Positions 35,944-43,555 of a DNA stretch of 64,000 nt are shown here, piece after piece. The first letter of the stretch is position 1. Every line of letters starts with the position of its first letter. Both the position numbers and the translations under genes were made by a program. Under the pieces are notes generated by a model. It had not been told where the DNA came from. It saw only the letters and a list, made by a program, of their open reading frames with translations, and made no database searches. The stretch is from Candidatus Zymogenaceae bacterium (GTDB lineage Bacteria; Desulfobacterota; Zymogenia; Zymogenales; Zymogenaceae): assembly GCA_016933535.1 (NCBI GenBank), contig JAFGAS010000052.1, forward strand, positions 88,757 to 152,756. The letters run 5' to 3'.

Positions 35944-36312
35944 ATGCAACCGTACGGGGCCGCTTACCGTAACCTTATTTCTTATGGCAGCGCGATCTCG
36001 CGAAACGGTCGTGGGGGGGTAGACTCCCCCCTACCACCGGCATAATAGTGACGGCTCCGAGACGGTACGCAGCCGACGGCTGTGCCGGAGACGAACGAGA
36101 CATTTCTGTCGGCCGGCATTGAGAAGACCGCCGCCGAACCGGGACGGCCCTTACCGAATCCATGATAAATGTGCCGGCTCTCCCGGGGGGGCGGGCGGAT
36201 ATGATAATCCATAATGAAATGAACCGTCCCCTGATTTAACGAGATCAACGGTCGACCGCGGCGGGAGGCTTGAGCCGCCCGGCCGCACTAAACCATTTAT
36301 GGAGTGGTACAG
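35944..36312. other. Intergenic region with G7/C6 hairpin and GC-rich dyads
   Basis: A 369-base gap without a supported ORF. GTGGGGGGG-TAGACT-CCCCCCTACCAC (36011-36038) is a strong hairpin whose TAGACT loop resembles the hairpins near 1985 and 44690. GGTACGCAGCC and GGCTGTGCC form another imperfect dyad. These look like dispersed palindromic repeats and may end the ferritin transcript. Confidence 0.45.
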
Positions 36313-36846
36313 ATGAGCAATACGCCGGAATCATCACTGGAGATGCTGGACAAGGCCCTCGAAATGGAAAAGAAGGGAAAAGATTTTTACGAGAAGGCCG
36401 CCGTCAATTGTCAAAATGAATTAGGCAGAGAGGTTTTCCAGACCCTCAAGCGGGACGAGGACGTTCACATCGCGCGGATTATGGATATTTACAACAATCT
36501 TACGAAAGGCGGCCAGTGGAGCTCCGAATGGAAGGCAAAGGACTTTTCACACGGCGACCTTACCGCCTTTTTTTCGGACCTGGCCCATAAACACCGGAAC
36601 CAAACTACCGCGGATGCCTCAGATATCCAGGCCCTCGAGATCGGCATTGACTTCGAGCTAGGATCGGTGACGTTCTATGAGCAGAGGCTGGCGGCCGCCG
36701 AAGATACGCTCGAGCGCGAGTTTATCGGCCGGATGGTTGTGGAGGAGAAGAGTCATCACAATATCCTCCAGGACGCCAAGCTCTACCTGACCGATCCCTC
36801 GTCCTGGTTTCAGGAGCATGAACGGGGCGGACTGGACGGGGCGTAG
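36313..36846 (+). CDS. Rubrerythrin-like ferritin-family diiron protein
   Basis: A 177-aa four-helix protein of the rubrerythrin erythrin-domain type. Helix-1 ligand region is ALEMEKKGKDFYEKAA, helix 2 has RDEDVHIARI, helix 3 has IGIDFELGSVTFYE and helix 4 has VVEEKSHHNIL. No C-terminal rubredoxin domain is present, so rubredoxin would have to act in trans. The ORF-track GTG start overlaps the GGAG site; ATG at 36313 is used. A peroxide-reduction or iron-oxidation role is inferred from family and location. Confidence 0.85.
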   Translation: MSNTPESSLEMLDKALEMEKKGKDFYEKAAVNCQNELGREVFQTLKRDEDVHIARIMDIYNNLTKGGQWSSEWKAKDFSHGDLTAFFSDLAHKHRNQTTADASDIQALEIGIDFELGSVTFYEQRLAAAEDTLEREFIGRMVVEEKSHHNILQDAKLYLTDPSSWFQEHERGGLDGA

Positions 36847-36885
36847 CGGCTATCGTTAACAATACCGTGAAAGGACATAGATGCC

Positions 36886-37458
36886 ATGAGATACTTATTT
36901 TCGCGTATAAGAATCTTCATCCCGTCTGTCGTTACCGTTGCCCTGATACTGCTCTTTTCCCAGCCCGCCCACGCAGTCCCCGCGGTGGGCGACCCCTTTC
37001 CCAAGATTACTCTCCCGGCACCGGACGCCGGCGCCGACCGGGACTATCTCGGGATTGCGCGAGGCAAGGCGTTTATGATCGGAGACATCGCGGCACCCGT
37101 CGTCGTCGTGGAATTTTTCAGCATGTACTGCCCCCACTGCCAGGCGGACGCGCCCACGACCGTTGACCTCTTCGACCGCATCAAGAAGGATCCCCGTCTT
37201 GCACAACGGGTCAAGATGATCGGTATCGGTGTCGGCAATTCGGATTATGAGGTCGGTATTTTCAAGAAGAAATACCGGATACCCTTCCCGCTCTTTCCGG
37301 ACGGCGACTATACCATCCTAAATCTCCTGGAGATTAAGTATACGCCGGCCTATATCGTTGTAAGGATCGATAGGGGAAAGGCAACCGTGGTCCACACCCA
37401 GATCGGCCGGATCAAGGACATCGAGTCGTTTCTTACAACGCTCTCTTCGGTTCGATAG
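36886..37458 (+). CDS. Exported thioredoxin-fold protein (TlpA/peroxiredoxin-like)
   Basis: A 190-aa protein with a clear signal peptide (VTVALILLFSQPAHAV) and a thioredoxin fold bearing FFSMYCPHCQADAPTTV, a CPHC redox site as in DsbA-type proteins but set in a TlpA-like context. The cis-Pro lies in YTPAYIVV. It probably works in periplasmic thiol exchange. It is followed after a few bases by an exported peroxiredoxin, so the two may be partners. Reduction source is unknown. Confidence 0.82.
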   Translation: MRYLFSRIRIFIPSVVTVALILLFSQPAHAVPAVGDPFPKITLPAPDAGADRDYLGIARGKAFMIGDIAAPVVVVEFFSMYCPHCQADAPTTVDLFDRIKKDPRLAQRVKMIGIGVGNSDYEVGIFKKKYRIPFPLFPDGDYTILNLLEIKYTPAYIVVRIDRGKATVVHTQIGRIKDIESFLTTLSSVR

Positions 37459-37470
37459 AGGATGATGAAG

Positions 37471-38094
37471 ATGAGAATAACAACCGGTAGTATATCGTTT
37501 CTCTGTTTTGCGGCGGCGCTCTTTATCTTGGCCGCGGCCAGCCTGTCATGGGCCGAATCCGGGGCATTTGCCGGCAGCATTTACGATCCGGGCCGGCTCA
37601 AGCCGACCGACAGCGTGTCCGTGGTAAAGGTGGGCGACCGGGCCCCTGATTTTGATCTCCTCTCCGTAACGGGGGAACGGGTTTCGCTGTCGTCATTTAA
37701 AGGCACAAAGAATGTCGTTATTTCGTTTGTCCCCGCGGCGTGGACGCCCGTATGCTCGGATCAGTGGCCGGGATATAACGCTTTCAAGGAAATATTCGAC
37801 GGACACGACGCGATCCTCCTGGGAATCACCGTGGACAATATCCCGACTCTCTTTGCATGGACGCACGAAATGGATCCGGCGGCGGGAAGGGTTTGGTTTC
37901 CCGTTCTTTCGGATTTCTGGCCCCACGGTGAGACGGCCGCACGGTACGGCGTCCTGAGGTCCAACGGCACGTCGGAGCGGGCCCTTTTCGTGATCGACAA
38001 AAAGGGGATCATCCGCTGGATCGACGTACACGACATAAACAAACGGCCGAACATCGAGGATCTCGTGCGGGAACTGGATAAGCTGGCCGATTGA
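37471..38094 (+). CDS. Exported AhpC/TSA-family peroxiredoxin
   Basis: About 207 aa with a signal peptide (FLCFAAALFILAAASLSWAE) and a peroxiredoxin domain. VGDRAPDFDLLSVTGE starts the fold and PAAWTPVCSDQWPG holds the peroxidatic Cys within TxxC. A possible resolving Cys is not evident, so a 1-Cys mechanism reduced by the neighbouring CPHC protein is plausible. GAGG at 37458-37461 lies 9 bases before ATG 37471, which is preferred over the ORF-track start at 37462. Confidence 0.82.
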   Translation: MRITTGSISFLCFAAALFILAAASLSWAESGAFAGSIYDPGRLKPTDSVSVVKVGDRAPDFDLLSVTGERVSLSSFKGTKNVVISFVPAAWTPVCSDQWPGYNAFKEIFDGHDAILLGITVDNIPTLFAWTHEMDPAAGRVWFPVLSDFWPHGETAARYGVLRSNGTSERALFVIDKKGIIRWIDVHDINKRPNIEDLVRELDKLAD

Positions 38095-38190
38095 GGGATG
38101 ATGCGAGCGAGTATCGGGCCAGGTCGTCGGGTTCTCGGGAATGCCGGTTCCGAAAGCGCGTAATGCGGGCACATTCTTTTGTGAAATAAA

Positions 38191-38218
38191 AACCGAGGGA
38201 TAGTTCCCTCGGTTTTTT
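38191..38218. terminator. Bidirectional rho-independent terminator
   Basis: AACCGAGGGA-TAGT-TCCCTCGGTT is a perfect 10-bp stem followed by T-rich sequence on the + strand and preceded by an A-rich run that gives a U tract on the - strand. It separates the convergent peroxiredoxin and acyl-CoA ligase genes. Confidence 0.88.
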
Positions 38219-38249
38219 AGTGTACATGAGTCCGTTGCGTAGTGCGCCG

Positions 38250-39779
38250 TCATTTACTTTTCTGATAGTCGTCTTTCATCTTGTACTTGAGGACCTTGCC
38301 GGAAGGATTGCGCGGCAACGCCGGCAGGAAATAGATAACCTTGGGCCGCTTGTAGCCCGGAAGCTTTTCCCTGGCGTAGGCAAAGAGATCCTCTTCGGTG
38401 ACGGCCTGGCCCGGCTTTACCACGATAGCCGTGTGGATCATCTCCCCCCATTTAGGGTCGGGCATTCCAAAGACCGCCGCCTCCTGCACGGCAGGATGGG
38501 TCAGGAAGGCATCCTCCACTTCCTTGGCGAAGACGTTTTCCCCCCCGGTCTTGATCATGTCTTTCTTCCGGTCAACAAAATAGAGAAATCCTTCCTCGTC
38601 ACGGCGCACGATGTCTCCCGTGTGGAGCCACCCGTCCACGAAGGTCTTTTTTGTCTCGTCTTCCCGCTTATAGTAGCCCGATATGACCGACGGTCCCTTG
38701 AGAAGGAGTTCGCCGGGTTTGCCGATCGCGGCCTCCTTTCCCTCGTCGTCGACGATCCGGTAGGACAGCACAGGATTGATCACACCGATAGACTCCTCCT
38801 TTTCAAACATCTGTGCGTCGGGGAGCACGGTGGCATTGCCGCCCGACGACTCGGTCAGGCCGTAGGTATAGAAGAGCCCCGCGTTGGGCATGTATTTTTT
38901 AACATCGTCCTTGAGGTCCCGGGGAAACGTTGCCGCGGCGGTGGCGAATATCCTCACGTGGCTCACGTCATAGGCGATTGCCTCCGGCACTCCCATGATC
39001 CAGTTGAAAAGGAAGGGCGGCACTACCATGGCGACGGTAACCTTTTCCTCGGACAGGTTTCTCATATACTCTACCGGCTCGAAACGGTGCTGCAACACGA
39101 CCCGCGCGCCGGCAGCCATCAGGGAGTTGAGGCAGTTGTTGATGATGACGTGAAACAGCGGTAACACCTGGATCCCCGTGTCGGCAGGCGAGAGAGAAAG
39201 GGCGTTGATGGTCGTAAAGGCTGCCCAGAGGGCGTTTTCGTGCGAGAGCATCGCCAGCTTGCTCACGCCGGTGGTCCCGCCGGTGCACAGGAAGATGTAG
39301 GGGTCCTTGGCATCGACATCGGCGGCGGGCTCTTCCGGTGCGCCCTTTGTCAGGAATTGTTCATAGTCCAGGGCGAAATCAGGCTTTCCTTCCCCCACCC
39401 CGATAAAGGTCTTGACCTTGGGCAGATCAGCCCGCATCCCGGCGACCATCTCCGCGAACTCGTTGTGAAAGATAAGGACCGTGGCGTCGGACAGATCGAT
39501 GAGGTACCGGATATCGGGGGCCAGCAGCCTCGTTTTAACGGGAAAATAGACGACGCCGATCTTGGCCAGGGCGTAGTTCGCCTCGACCATGGCGGGGATG
39601 TTCTCGGCGAGCATCGCGACTTTGTCTCCCTTTTTCAGGCCGAGGGAGAGCAGGGCGTTGGCCAGCTGGTTCACCCGCCGGTTCAGATCCTTCCATGTGT
39701 AGCGGGTCTTCTCGAAGACGAGGGCTTCCCGGTCCGGGTATTGGATTGCGTTTCGGGAAACAATATTTCCAATCGTCAT
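38250..39779 (-). CDS. AMP-dependent acyl-CoA synthetase/ligase
   Basis: A 509-aa ANL-superfamily enzyme that activates a carboxylic acid to acyl-AMP and then acyl-CoA. The phosphate loop reads CTGGTTGVSKLAML (Ser to Gly variant of SGTTG). YGLTESSGGN is motif A5, GWLHTGDIV holds the ribose-binding Asp, and NPSGKVLKYKM has the catalytic Lys. AGGGGGGT precedes the ATG. Substrate is probably a medium/long-chain or aryl acid; not determinable here. Confidence 0.9.
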   Translation of the reverse strand: MTIGNIVSRNAIQYPDREALVFEKTRYTWKDLNRRVNQLANALLSLGLKKGDKVAMLAENIPAMVEANYALAKIGVVYFPVKTRLLAPDIRYLIDLSDATVLIFHNEFAEMVAGMRADLPKVKTFIGVGEGKPDFALDYEQFLTKGAPEEPAADVDAKDPYIFLCTGGTTGVSKLAMLSHENALWAAFTTINALSLSPADTGIQVLPLFHVIINNCLNSLMAAGARVVLQHRFEPVEYMRNLSEEKVTVAMVVPPFLFNWIMGVPEAIAYDVSHVRIFATAAATFPRDLKDDVKKYMPNAGLFYTYGLTESSGGNATVLPDAQMFEKEESIGVINPVLSYRIVDDEGKEAAIGKPGELLLKGPSVISGYYKREDETKKTFVDGWLHTGDIVRRDEEGFLYFVDRKKDMIKTGGENVFAKEVEDAFLTHPAVQEAAVFGMPDPKWGEMIHTAIVVKPGQAVTEEDLFAYAREKLPGYKRPKVIYFLPALPRNPSGKVLKYKMKDDYQKSK

Positions 39780-39824
39780 GGCACCCCCCTGAATTAGAAA
39801 ATAGTGAAGATAAATGATAAATTA

Positions 39825-39853
39825 GTGATACAAATGTATGATCGGATTGTCAA
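39825..39853 (-). promoter_or_regulatory. Promoter of the acyl-CoA ligase gene (minus strand)
   Basis: On the minus strand TTGACA (39853-39848), 17-nt spacer and TATCAC (39830-39825), 46 bases before the ATG at 39779. Confidence 0.55.
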
Positions 39854-39889
39854 GACCTTTCAACACCGGTCGAGAAAAAGAAAAATATC

Positions 39890-39918
39890 TTGAGGTCCGG
39901 GCGGAGATACTCTATAAT
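39890..39918 (+). promoter_or_regulatory. Promoter of azlCD
   Basis: TTGAGG (39890-39895), 17-nt spacer and a perfect TATAAT (39913-39918), 70 bases before the azlC start. It lies back to back with the acyl-CoA ligase promoter. Confidence 0.65.
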
Positions 39919-39988
39919 AACACAATTTATCTCACCATCGGGGGAGCGGGGCCGATAGAAACGATATGGACGGGATGCGGATAGTGCC

Positions 39989-40690
39989 ATGAGTGGACCA
40001 ACCTTTGACCGACGACAGATATGGAAGGGCTTCGCGGAATCGGTCCCGGTTATGGTATCGGTGTTCGCCTTCGGCCTCGTCTACGGCGTCCTGGCGGTGC
40101 AGTCGGGGTTGACGGTCCTCGAGGCGTTCCTGTCGTGCGTCATCGTCCTGGCAGGGATGAGTCAGTTTGCCTCGCTGCCGCTGTTTGCCGCGGGTATCAG
40201 TCCGCTCACGATCATCGGCACCACCTTTATCATCAACATGCGCCACTTGATCATGGGGGCGTCGATCGCCGGGAAGTTCACGGAGCGGGGGCTGTTCGGG
40301 AAGGCCGCGGCCTCCTATTTTCTCATAGACGAGTCGTTTGCCATGGCGACCGCCTACGCAGAAAAAAAGAAGGGCGGCTCGGTTCGGGATTACATGATCG
40401 GGTCGGGGATTGCGGTCTTTGCGGCCTGGAATATCGGCACGATACTGGGGGCGCTCTTCGGCAACTTCCTCGGAGACCCAAAAGAGTTCGGGCTCGATTT
40501 TGCCGCGGCGGCCGCCTTTATCGGGCTTCTGGTCCCGCAGATCAGGGGCAAGGGAGATATCCTCGTGTTATTGATCGCGGCGGCCCTTTCGGTCGGCGCA
40601 TACCTCACGTTTGAGGGGAGCTGGTATATCCTCATCACAGGGATAACCGCAAGCCTCGCGGGGGCGCTGGTGACACGCGATGAGAAGTGA
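39989..40690 (+). CDS. azlC: AzlC family branched-chain amino-acid exporter subunit
   Basis: A 233-aa membrane protein with about seven transmembrane segments and the AzlC family region FGLVYGVLAVQSGLT, LAGMSQFASLPLF and INMRHLIMGASI. AzlC with the small AzlD subunit exports branched-chain amino acids or related compounds (BrnFE/YgaZH systems). The downstream azlD ATG overlaps its end, so the pair is translationally coupled. Confidence 0.9.
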   Translation: MSGPTFDRRQIWKGFAESVPVMVSVFAFGLVYGVLAVQSGLTVLEAFLSCVIVLAGMSQFASLPLFAAGISPLTIIGTTFIINMRHLIMGASIAGKFTERGLFGKAAASYFLIDESFAMATAYAEKKKGGSVRDYMIGSGIAVFAAWNIGTILGALFGNFLGDPKEFGLDFAAAAAFIGLLVPQIRGKGDILVLLIAAALSVGAYLTFEGSWYILITGITASLAGALVTRDEK

Positions 40691-41003
40691 GATCATTATA
40701 ACGCTCGTTGGCATGGGGATCGTAACCTACCTGACCCGGGTGCTCTTTATCGTCGGAATGAAGGGAGACAGGCTGCCCCCCTTCGTGGTCCGCTGGCTCT
40801 CCTATGTGCCGGTGGCGGTGCTGACGGCCATCATCTGTCCCATGATCGCCGCCCCCGAAAAACACCTCAACCTCACCTACGACAATCCGTATCTCGTGGC
40901 GGGAATTCTCACGACGATCATCGCCGTGGCCACAAAAAACCTGGTGATCACCGTCATCGGAGGGATGGGCGTTATTCTCCTTTTAAAGTTCCTGGTGGGA
41001 TAG
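40680..41003 (+). CDS. azlD: AzlD family small exporter subunit
   Basis: A 107-aa protein with about four transmembrane segments, VTYLTRVLFIVGMKG and LSYVPVAVLTAIICPMIAAP matching AzlD/YgaH. It starts 11 bases inside the azlC gene (ATGAGAAGTGA overlap). The two form an export complex for branched-chain amino acids in characterised cases. Confidence 0.88.
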   Translation: MRSEIIITLVGMGIVTYLTRVLFIVGMKGDRLPPFVVRWLSYVPVAVLTAIICPMIAAPEKHLNLTYDNPYLVAGILTTIIAVATKNLVITVIGGMGVILLLKFLVG

Positions 41004-41057
41004 GTCGTTTTCATGCCCCACGGGGACGGAAGGAATTCAATTAGCGGCGGCCGGCCG

Positions 41058-41834
41058 CTATATCCTTCCGGCGATATCCAGCAGAATACAGAAGATCACG
41101 ATGTCCGCGAAGACGTGGGTGATGATCGCCATCAATAGCCCGTCCGCGCGCAGCCTGATGATCCCCAGCATCAATCCGTAGATCGTGGCCATGACGGCCC
41201 CGACGATCCCGTTCGGGACGCCCCAGAAGTGCGCCGTGCCGAAGAAGAGGGCCTGCACGGTCAGTAAGACCCACGGAGCGGGGACGAGTGCCTTTATTCC
41301 GTCCCAGAGTATTCCCCGAAAGATCACCTCCTCGACCACGCCGTTGAGCAGCGCAAACGCCAGCCCGCCAACCAGGAGCTGATACAGCGGCCGGGCTGGG
41401 ATAAACTCCGTGAAGACCGTGATGTCGGGATCCATGATCAAGTACCAGGCGACGAGCGCCGCGGAGCTCACCGCGACCACAGCAACAGCCCCGATGACGA
41501 GCCGCGGCGTGACCGCGCAACGGGAAAGCCAGGTCGTTTCCCGGCGGACGGGCCGGGCTGTGAGGACGATCCCGGTATAGACGGCGATCGGGATGATGAG
41601 CAGGACGCTCAGCGGGGGCAGAGGCAAAAACCGGAAGAGGTAGCACAACAGGAGAAAGAGGGTCGGCCCGAACAAGGGGAAGAAAGAGAATCGGAAGAAG
41701 ACGACGGCGCCCGCAAGCGGGACGATCAGCAGCCACCGATAGGGGCCCGCGGCCGACGGCACCAGGAGCGTAACGATTACCATCAGGCAAAAGAGGATCA
41801 GGGAGAGGAGCGTCCCGGTCGTCTTCAGGGTCAT
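41058..41834 (-). CDS. CPBP family intramembrane protease (CAAX/Abi-type)
   Basis: A 258-aa protein with about eight transmembrane helices and the CPBP motifs EEVIFRG near residue 168, FFGTAHFWG, and HVFADIVIF. The Glu-Glu and two His are the proposed metalloprotease ligands of the CAAX-protease/bacteriocin-processing family. It stands alone, convergent with azlCD, so substrate and process are unknown. Confidence 0.85.
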   Translation of the reverse strand: MTLKTTGTLLSLILFCLMVIVTLLVPSAAGPYRWLLIVPLAGAVVFFRFSFFPLFGPTLFLLLCYLFRFLPLPPLSVLLIIPIAVYTGIVLTARPVRRETTWLSRCAVTPRLVIGAVAVVAVSSAALVAWYLIMDPDITVFTEFIPARPLYQLLVGGLAFALLNGVVEEVIFRGILWDGIKALVPAPWVLLTVQALFFGTAHFWGVPNGIVGAVMATIYGLMLGIIRLRADGLLMAIITHVFADIVIFCILLDIAGRI

Positions 41835-41911
41835 GGTCGATTCCGTTATATATATTTAGATGTACAGTAAAATTAACTATACGGTATCTCTATCCGCGTT
41901 TCAATGAAAAA

Positions 41912-41954
41912 CCGGCCGGTAGAAACGAACTTCACCACGGGAATTACGCCGTAA
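41912..41954 (+). pseudogene. 3' remnant of an inverse-autotransporter paralogue
   Basis: The frame NRPVETNFTTGITP-stop matches the C terminus TNGPVNTNFTTGVSP of the gene ending at 44685, and GAACTTCACCACGGGA is shared exactly. The similarity continues past the stop through CCGGCGCAAA and into an almost identical terminator. Upstream of 41912 no further homologous coding sequence is recognisable. This is best read as the tail of a deleted tandem copy, or of a copy lost by recombination. Confidence 0.7.
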
Positions 41955-41987
41955 GGAAGGGGGCCGTTAGGCTACCGGCGCAAATAA

Positions 41988-42020
41988 AAATCCCCTTCTC
42001 GAAAGAGAAGGGGATTTTTT
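41988..42020 (+). terminator. Rho-independent terminator behind the remnant
   Basis: AAATCCCCTTCTC-GAAA-GAGAAGGGGATTT, a 13-bp stem with a stable GAAA loop, followed by TTT. It is the near-twin of the terminator at 44721-44754. Confidence 0.88.
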
Positions 42021-42159
42021 ATGGCTATTGCCGAGCGTCGCCTGCCGCACCCTAAGGCCGTACCAGGGGAGTCCCATACACACAGCCATACATGCGCGGG
42101 ATAACAGTTACGTCCGCATACCCGATTGTCTCCGGAGACCGGGTAAACCGCTGCGATGG

Positions 42160-42181
42160 AGAGGGGATCATCCCTCTTTTT
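42160..42181 (+). terminator. Short terminator-like hairpin in the inverse-autotransporter leader
   Basis: AGAGGG-GATCAT-CCCTCT followed by TTTTTG. It lies in a 436-base gap (42022-42457) that otherwise shows no supported gene. It could be an attenuator for the downstream adhesin gene or a spurious dyad. Confidence 0.4.
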
Positions 42182-42457
42182 GTTCTCTCTCTTATCGTCT
42201 GTCGGGTACTCCCGGCAACAGGGAATGCAGCAAAGAAACGATATCGTTTCATATTAGCAACGTCAGTGCAGCGTGCCGTCCTGTCTCTCTTCCACTATCA
42301 TGTAACCGGCTGATATAACTGCTGTTAAAAGCGCCCAGAGGATGAGCCGATCGGCATTAAAATTGCGTAATTAGAATCCTTGCATCATAGGAATTTTCTG
42401 TGGATGAATCAGGTGCGACTGCGCCTTAACCGTTTACCATTCTACAGGGGCTTTGCC

Positions 42458-43555
42458 ATGAGTTTCAGACGTTTCTTTTCCCTTACCGTGGCTTTCTGGT
42501 TGCTGGCCGCTTTTGTTATCCCCGTATCGGCAGCCGCCGCGGCCGACGACAGCGATGCCTGGACGATCTACTTTCGCCCCGGTACCCGCTTCGGGACGGA
42601 CGACCGGACGCTCTTCATCTTGGATTTTTTAGTACCCATATACCAGGGGGAAAAGAACATCCTCTTTTTCAATCCCCGGCTCACGCCGGACGACCATGAC
42701 GGCCTCGAGGTCAACCTGGGGCTCGGCTACCGCCACCTCCTGTTTGACGACAAGCTGATCCTGGGCGGCAACGTCTTCTACGACAACCGGCGCACCGGCT
42801 GGGGGACCCGGTGGGAGCAGGTCGGCGTGGGCGCCGAGGCGATGGCCGAGCTCAACAAGTACGTGGCGCTCACCGGCCGCTTCAATTACTACTTCCCGCT
42901 GACCGGCGCGAAGGTCTCCGGCACGGGCGGTCCGGCAACGGGCTATTACTTCCGTACCGGCGGCATCTGGATCGGCGGCGGCGGACTCGCGTACGAGGAA
43001 TCCCCGGAAGGGTTTGACGGCGAGCTGGGCGTTCGCATCCCGTTCGTCTCGGACTACGTGGAGACCTGGGTCTACGGCGGCGGCTACCACTACCACGGCA
43101 GCCACGTGGGCACCATCGACGGGTGGACGGCGCGGCTCGAGGTGATCCCGACCGACTTCCTGCGCCTGGCCTACGAATACCGGGACGACAACACCACCCG
43201 CCGCGGCGACCACTACGGCGAGGTGACGTTCGAGGTGCCGTTTTCCATCGAGAACCTCATTGCCGGCAAGAACCCGTTTGAGGGCCTGGGCAAAAGGCTT
43301 TCCGGCAGCCGCGACATGAAGGAGCGGCTCGTTGAGCCGGTGAGGCGCGACGTGGATATCCGCATCGTGCACGGCGGTTCCGCCGCCGGCGGCGCTGCCT
43401 CGGAGACCCTGGCCGCTGGCGTGGTATTTGTGAGCGAGAATGGGGATGACACGACGGGCGACGGCTCGTTCGAGAACCCTTTCAATAGCATCGGCAGGGC
43501 GGTGACGGCCATCATTCCGGCGGCGTCTATTCCGGGATCACGACGATCCACGTGA
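42458..43555 (+). CDS. Inverse-autotransporter (intimin/invasin-like) beta-barrel domain, 5' part of frameshifted gene
   Basis: A signal peptide (FFSLTVAFWLLAAFVIPVSAAAAA) is followed by an inverse-autotransporter beta-barrel: FNPRLTPDDHDGLEVNLGLGYR, GGNVFYDNRRTGWGTRWEQVGVGAEA and repeated amphipathic strands up to about residue 265. A linker then leads into VFVSENGDDTTGDGSFENPFNSI, the usual start of a right-handed beta-helix passenger. The frame is lost near 43511-43525 and ends at TGA. ATG 42458 with ACAGGGG upstream replaces the TTG of the ORF track. It probably anchors an adhesin in the outer membrane. Confidence 0.82.
   Translation: MSFRRFFSLTVAFWLLAAFVIPVSAAAAADDSDAWTIYFRPGTRFGTDDRTLFILDFLVPIYQGEKNILFFNPRLTPDDHDGLEVNLGLGYRHLLFDDKLILGGNVFYDNRRTGWGTRWEQVGVGAEAMAELNKYVALTGRFNYYFPLTGAKVSGTGGPATGYYFRTGGIWIGGGGLAYEESPEGFDGELGVRIPFVSDYVETWVYGGGYHYHGSHVGTIDGWTARLEVIPTDFLRLAYEYRDDNTTRRGDHYGEVTFEVPFSIENLIAGKNPFEGLGKRLSGSRDMKERLVEPVRRDVDIRIVHGGSAAGGAASETLAAGVVFVSENGDDTTGDGSFENPFNSIGRAVTAIIPAASIPGSRRST

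Noticed and set aside
35944-36312. Possible structured RNA gene (SRP, RNase P, tmRNA or 6S)
   Set aside because: Only simple GC-rich hairpins are visible; none of the conserved signature segments of these RNAs was found.
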